A DNA stretch of 64,000 nucleotides from Rhodococcus sp. BP22. Lineage in GTDB: Bacteria > Actinomycetota > Actinomycetes > Mycobacteriales > Mycobacteriaceae. Shown in pieces: positions 59,737-64,000 of this stretch. Position 1 is the first letter of the stretch; the number at the start of each line of letters is the position of its first letter. A model generated the notes under the pieces. The model did no database searches, was not told where the DNA came from, and saw only the letters and a list, made by a program, of their open reading frames with translations. The stretch lies in the NCBI RefSeq assembly GCF_014281965.1, contig NZ_JACFTB010000001.1:248001-312000 (forward strand), in the 5' to 3' direction. The translations under genes and the position numbers were made by a program.

Positions 59737-60336
59737 GTGACCAATCCCGGATCCACTGCCGAACCTGCGCCGTTTCGATCGGCGATCGAGGCGATGCACC
59801 GGGCCGTCGTGCACCCAGCCATCGAACTCGGACCGATCCGGCCACCGCAACGCCTAGCCCCGTTCAGCTACGCGATGGGCGCTGAAGTTCAGCATTCGAC
59901 TTCCGAAGACATCGCGGAACAATCCGACGGCGATGCCTTCGGTCGGCTGATTCTGCTCTACGACCCAGACGGTGACGAAGCCTGGAACGGAACAATGCGT
60001 CTTGTCGCCTATATCCAGGCCGACGTCGACGAATCTCTTGCCTCCGACCCAATGTTGCCCGAGGTGGCATGGAGTTGGTTGGTCGATGCGTTGGAGACTC
60101 GGTCGGAGTCTCTGAACGCCCTCGGCGGGACGGTGACGTCGACGAGTTCGGTGCGCTACGGAGACATTGCCGGTCCACCGCGAGCCCATCAGCTCGAACT
60201 ACGCGCGTCGTGGACCCCCACCACCGGCGAGCTGGCTCCGCATGTCGCGGCCTTCTGCGAGGTGCTCGCCTACGCTGCTGGACTGCCACCCGCCGGGATC
60301 ACCGAACTCCGCACACACGGTGGTAACCGGACCTGA
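59737..60336 (+). CDS. DUF3000 family protein
   Basis: A 199-residue protein matching the actinobacterial DUF3000 type by order (Rv2680) and style: FRSAIEAMHRAVVHPAIELG and LPEVAWSWLVDALETRSESL. GTG 59737 is used as start. The function is unknown; always beside RNase D in related genomes as far as I recall. Confidence 0.82.
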   Translation: MTNPGSTAEPAPFRSAIEAMHRAVVHPAIELGPIRPPQRLAPFSYAMGAEVQHSTSEDIAEQSDGDAFGRLILLYDPDGDEAWNGTMRLVAYIQADVDESLASDPMLPEVAWSWLVDALETRSESLNALGGTVTSTSSVRYGDIAGPPRAHQLELRASWTPTTGELAPHVAAFCEVLAYAAGLPPAGITELRTHGGNRT

Positions 60337-60378
60337 GTTCGCACGGCGTCGCGGCACGAGGGCTTAGAGTCTGCTCTC

Positions 60379-61707
60379 ATGTCAGCGATGAGTTCCAACG
60401 ATGCCTCGGACGTAACGAACGACGGTGACAGTGTCGATGCGCCCGCTCCGACGCCCCTGTTGGCGCCTGCCGACGGCGTTCCCGCAGTTGTCGACACCGT
60501 CGAGGGCGTGGTGGCGGCAGCCGAACTGCTCGCGGGTGGTCACGGCCCGCTCGCTGTCGATGCCGAGCGTGCGTCGGGTTTCCGATATTCGCAACGTGCC
60601 TATCTGTTGCAGTTTCGACGACGTGGTGCAGGCACCGTCCTGCTCGACCCAATTCCAGTCACCGGCGCACTCGGACCGCTGGCTTCGGTGATCAATCCTC
60701 TCGAATGGGTCCTGCACTCGGCCGACCAGGACTTGCCGGGTCTCGCCGAGCTCGGGCTCGTGCCTGCGGCTTTGTACGACACCGAACTGGCCGGACGACT
60801 CGCCGGTTTCGAACGAGTCGGGCTCGGCCCGATCGTGGAACGCACGCTCGGCTTGTCGCTTCAGAAGGGACACGGAGCGGCAGATTGGTCGACACGTCCA
60901 CTCCCCGACAGCTGGCTGAACTACGCCGCGCTCGACGTCGAAGTTCTGCTCGAGCTGCACGATGCGATGGCCGAGGAACTCGCCGCGAAGAACAAAACGG
61001 AGTGGGCTCGACAAGAGTTCGCGCACATCCTTGCGCTCGGTCCAGCAAAGCCCAAGCCTGACCGCTGGCGAAAGACGTCGGGAATCCACGCAGTCAAGTC
61101 GGCGAGGGTATTGGCCTCTGTTCGTGAATTGTGGCGCTCACGCGACGAGATCGCGGCGCACCGAGACATTGCGCCGAGCCGCATTCTGCCCGATTCGGCG
61201 ATTGTCGCCGCAGCAACGGCAGATCCGAAAACCGAGGGCGAACTACGTGCACTGCCTGTCTTCGGTGGTCCGCGTCAGCGACGCTCGACCAAGGTATGGC
61301 TGTCCGCCCTCGAGCGCGCACGACGCTTGCCGACCGAGGAGCTTCCGCCCAAGTCGGCGCCCTTCGATGGCCCACCTCCGGTGAATCGGTGGGCACGTCG
61401 TGAACCCGAGGCCGCCGAGAGATTGACCACCGTGCGTACAGCGATGACAGCACTGAGCGAAGACGTCGAGGTGCCGGTGGAGAACCTACTCATGCCGGAT
61501 CTGCTTCGACGCCTGGTGTGGGATTGGACACCTGTCGATCGTGATGTCGCGGAGGGCATCATCGACAAGAAGCTCACCGAGGGCCGGGCCCGACCGTGGC
61601 AGCGGGATCTGGTCGTACCAGTTCTCGCCGACGCCTTGACTTCTGAACAAGAGCCTGGGACCCCTCAGCAAGAGAGTGGCACCCCTGAGCAAGTTACCGG
61701 CGGGTAA
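60379..61707 (+). CDS. rnd: Ribonuclease D
   Basis: A 442-residue 3'-5' exoribonuclease. DEDD motifs: LAVDAERASGFRYSQRAYLL (DxE), HSADQDLPGLAELG, and WLNYAALDVEVLLELHD (Yx3D). The C-terminal part has an HRDC-like domain (ALRSxxDE pattern within VRELWRSRDEIAAHRDIAPS). Processes tRNA and other stable RNA. Equivalent to Rv2681. Confidence 0.9.
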   Translation: MSAMSSNDASDVTNDGDSVDAPAPTPLLAPADGVPAVVDTVEGVVAAAELLAGGHGPLAVDAERASGFRYSQRAYLLQFRRRGAGTVLLDPIPVTGALGPLASVINPLEWVLHSADQDLPGLAELGLVPAALYDTELAGRLAGFERVGLGPIVERTLGLSLQKGHGAADWSTRPLPDSWLNYAALDVEVLLELHDAMAEELAAKNKTEWARQEFAHILALGPAKPKPDRWRKTSGIHAVKSARVLASVRELWRSRDEIAAHRDIAPSRILPDSAIVAAATADPKTEGELRALPVFGGPRQRRSTKVWLSALERARRLPTEELPPKSAPFDGPPPVNRWARREPEAAERLTTVRTAMTALSEDVEVPVENLLMPDLLRRLVWDWTPVDRDVAEGIIDKKLTEGRARPWQRDLVVPVLADALTSEQEPGTPQQESGTPEQVTGG

Positions 61708-61779
61708 TACCGGCTAGAGTGGATGGCGGTCCGGCGTCAGCCGGGCCGCAATTCCGCATCTTCCCGGGAGGATCGAAGC

Positions 61780-63006
61780 GTGTCTGTACCCGCGTCCACA
61801 AGCTCACAGCGCAATGTCGTGTTCGTAGACGGCATTCGCACACCGTTCGGCAAAGCAGGCCCCAAAGGCATCTACGCCGATACTCGTGCCGACGACCTCG
61901 TCGTCAAAGCGATCCGCGAACTACTGCGCAAAAACCCGGCTCTGCCGCCGGAGCGCATCGACGAAGTCGCCATCGCGGCTACGACGCAAACCGGTGATCA
62001 GGGGCTGACCATCGGGCGCACGTCCGCTCTCCTCGCCGGACTCCCCCACAGCGTCCCCGGATTCGCCATCGACCGCATGTGTGCGGGCGCGATGACGTCC
62101 GTGACGACGACAGGTTCCGGAATCGGATTCGGTCAATACGACGTCGTCATCGCCGGTGGTGTCGAGCACATGGGCCGTCACCCGATGGGCGAGGGCGTAG
62201 ACCCCAACCCACGCTTTCTCACCGACAGGCTCGTCGATCCGAGTGCACTCGTCATGGGCAACACGGCCGAGAATCTGCACGATCGGTTTCCGAGTATCAC
62301 CAAGGATCGCACCGACGCCTACGCCGTCGCGAGCCAGAACAAGTACGAGGCCGCCAAGAAGGCCGGCTTCATCGCCGACACACTCGTACCGGTAGCCACC
62401 AAGTCCGCTGCTGGTTGGGGTCTGGCCACCGAGGACGAGCCACCGCGTCCCGGAACAACCATCGACGATCTCGCCAAGCTCAAGACTCCGTTCCGCCCAG
62501 CGGGCCGGGTCACAGCGGGAAATGCTGCGGGTCTCAACGATGGTGCCACTGCTGCGATCCTCGCCGGCGAGGACACCGCGCACGAACTCGGCCTGAACAT
62601 CGGTATGCGTATGGTCGGCTTCTCGTTCGCAGGCGTCGACCCTGCTGTGATGGGCATCGGACCGGTCCCCGCTACTGAGAAGTTGCTCGGCCGTACCGGT
62701 TTGAGCATCTCCGATATCGGGTTGTTCGAAATCAACGAGGCGTTCGCAGTGCAGGTTCTCGCATTCCTCGAGCACTACGGCATCGCCGACGACGATCCCC
62801 GCGTCAACCAGTGGGGCGGCGCAATCGCCTGTGGACACCCCCTCGCCTCCTCTGGTGTGCGACTGATGACCCAGTTGAGCCGCCAGTTCGCTCAGCGCCC
62901 CGACGTTCGTTACGGCCTGACGACCATGTGCATCGGTCTCGGCATGGGCGGAACCGTCATTTGGGAAAACCCGATCCACTCCGATTACTCAGGAGCGAAG
63001 GCATGA
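61780..63006 (+). CDS. fadA: Acetyl-CoA acyltransferase (thiolase), FadA
   Basis: A 408-residue thiolase with the acyl-binding Cys in FAIDRMCAGAMTS, the NEAFAVQ loop, the catalytic His in GGAIACGHPLASSG and Cys in TMCIGLGMGG. GTG 61780 has GGAGG 8 nt upstream. It performs the last step of fatty acid beta-oxidation and is coupled by ATGA to fadB. Confidence 0.92.
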   Translation: MSVPASTSSQRNVVFVDGIRTPFGKAGPKGIYADTRADDLVVKAIRELLRKNPALPPERIDEVAIAATTQTGDQGLTIGRTSALLAGLPHSVPGFAIDRMCAGAMTSVTTTGSGIGFGQYDVVIAGGVEHMGRHPMGEGVDPNPRFLTDRLVDPSALVMGNTAENLHDRFPSITKDRTDAYAVASQNKYEAAKKAGFIADTLVPVATKSAAGWGLATEDEPPRPGTTIDDLAKLKTPFRPAGRVTAGNAAGLNDGATAAILAGEDTAHELGLNIGMRMVGFSFAGVDPAVMGIGPVPATEKLLGRTGLSISDIGLFEINEAFAVQVLAFLEHYGIADDDPRVNQWGGAIACGHPLASSGVRLMTQLSRQFAQRPDVRYGLTTMCIGLGMGGTVIWENPIHSDYSGAKA

Positions 63007-64000
63007 GCGACATCACCACAGCGTTCACGGACGAGGTAGTCACGAACGCGTTCACCAAGATCATCTTCGTACCCGGCCTCGAAGGCAGCATTGCCCTCAT
63101 CACGCTGGACAACGGCTACGACCACACCAAGCCTTCGACGTTCGGCCCGGCCGGACTCGCGCGGTTCGATGCCGCGCTCGACGAGGCCTTCGCAGCTGAT
63201 CCCGTCGCTATCGCGGTGACCGGTAAGCCGTTCATCTTCGCGGTCGGTGCCGACCTCAACGGCGTACCCAACATCAAGACCAAGGACGAGGCGCTCCAGA
63301 TCGGGCAGCTCGGCCACAAGGTGTTCCGTCGCCTGCGCGAGTCACCCATCCCGACGTTCGCTTTCATCAACGGCGCTGCACTCGGCGGTGGACTCGAAGT
63401 CGGATTGCACTCCCACTACCGAACTGTCGCTGACAACGCCGCAGCGTTGGGGCTCCCCGAGGCATTTCTCGGACTCGTTCCCGGTTGGGGCGGCACCCAG
63501 TTGCTACCCAACATCGTCGGCGCTTCCACCGCAGTGACCGTCATCATCGAGAACTCGCTCAACCAGAACCGCACGCTGAAGCCGCAACAAGCTGTGGACC
63601 TCGGCGTCGTCGACGCCATATTCGGCGGCGCCGACTTCATCGAGCAGTCTCTTGCATGGGCTGTTCGGGTGTTGAACGGCGACGTCGTTCCGAGTCGGCC
63701 CGAGATCGACCGCGGCCAGGCGTGGGACGACGCCATCGCGCGTGCGAAGGGCATCGTGGCCGGCAAAACCGGCAACTTCGCACCGGGCCCCGTAGCTGCG
63801 GTAGAACTGCTCGAGCTTGCCAAGAACACCGACATCACCGATTCTGCTTCGCTGGACAAGGCCTTCGCCGCAGAAGACGACGCACTGTCGACGTTGCTGG
63901 TGAAGGACGAACTTCGCGCCGGGTTGTACGCGTTCGATCTCACTCAGAAGCGCGCGAAGCGTCCCGCCGGCGCACCCGACAAGTCGCTGGCTCGCAAGAT
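63003..64000 (+). CDS. fadB: FadB, multifunctional beta-oxidation enzyme (3' end outside window)
   Basis: The first 333 residues are an enoyl-CoA hydratase/isomerase domain: FIFAVGADLNGVPN (oxyanion hole), INGAALGGGLEVGLH (catalytic Glu region) and PEAFLGLVPGWGGTQLLP (second Glu). The frame is open at the right edge; a 3-hydroxyacyl-CoA dehydrogenase domain should follow. With FadA it forms the beta-oxidation trifunctional-type complex. Confidence 0.9.
   Translation, partial: MSDITTAFTDEVVTNAFTKIIFVPGLEGSIALITLDNGYDHTKPSTFGPAGLARFDAALDEAFAADPVAIAVTGKPFIFAVGADLNGVPNIKTKDEALQIGQLGHKVFRRLRESPIPTFAFINGAALGGGLEVGLHSHYRTVADNAAALGLPEAFLGLVPGWGGTQLLPNIVGASTAVTVIIENSLNQNRTLKPQQAVDLGVVDAIFGGADFIEQSLAWAVRVLNGDVVPSRPEIDRGQAWDDAIARAKGIVAGKTGNFAPGPVAAVELLELAKNTDITDSASLDKAFAAEDDALSTLLVKDELRAGLYAFDLTQKRAKRPAGAPDKSLARK

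Noticed and set aside
1-64000. CRISPR array
   Set aside because: No regularly spaced repeats with unique spacers; the repeats found are a hexamer tract, an iteron array and a three-copy 20-bp tandem.
1-64000. Ribosomal RNA genes
   Set aside because: No rRNA-like conserved segments were seen; the only stable RNA genes found are four tRNAs.

Overview
The window reads as chromosome of a high-GC actinobacterium of the order Mycobacteriales, most likely Rhodococcus or a close relative. The right-hand 18 kb has the gene order of the Mycobacterium tuberculosis Rv2669-Rv2681 block: GNAT, ZapE-type ATPase, RibD-like reductase, hydrolase lipoprotein, AftC arabinofuranosyltransferase, MsrB, then HemQ, HemY and HemE in reverse, DUF3000 and RNase D. 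AftC implies an arabinogalactan/lipoarabinomannan cell envelope. The genus is inferred from gene content only; no search was run.

Left accessory region (1-29.3 kb). This is a mosaic: DUF2510 and lipoprotein surface genes (1-2.4 kb); a phosphoesterase; an XRE/ImmA-IrrE regulator-protease coupled to a PIN-like protein (3.5-5.1 kb); a divergent TetR/MFS efflux pair (5.3-7.6 kb) around a hexanucleotide repeat; a leftward cluster of small unknown genes separated by near-identical terminators (7.9-10 kb); a secreted DUF1524/HNH-Excalibur nuclease (10.1-11.3 kb); and a type VII secretion effector cassette (11.7-14.5 kb) of two WXG100-like partners, a toxin with a C-terminal GH-E nuclease domain, an ankyrin immunity protein and a YbaB-like protein. 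An amidase follows, flanked by transposon-end-like repeats (16.4-17.9 kb). Then come tandem helix-turn-helix genes (one frameshifted), a P-loop GTPase with a small partner, a RES-domain remnant, a plasmid-type primase/replication protein and a ParA ATPase (18.2-26.6 kb), which look like a fossil replicon. The region closes with a decayed IS3 copy, a broken tyrosine recombinase and an excisionase next to tRNA-Val(CAC).

tRNA cluster and integrated element (29.3-45.4 kb). Four tRNA genes (Val-CAC on the minus strand; Gly-GCC, Cys-GCA and Val-GAC on the plus strand) precede a 15.5-kb element integrated in the 3' end of tRNA-Val(GAC). It is bounded by a 27-nt identical att core and has an integrase, an excisionase, arm-type repeats, a replication initiator with an internal iteron array, a chain of small overlapping genes, a 1,627-residue tape measure protein and a small-terminase-like protein. 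No capsid, portal, large terminase or lysis gene is visible, so it looks like a phage satellite rather than a complete prophage.

Conserved region (45.4-64 kb). After attR, the native tRNA terminator is followed by the syntenic core. It ends with hemE-hemY-hemQ-HAD-molybdopterin oxidoreductase, an unbroken leftward run with overlapping or nearly touching genes. RNase D and the fadA/fadB beta-oxidation pair run rightward off the window.
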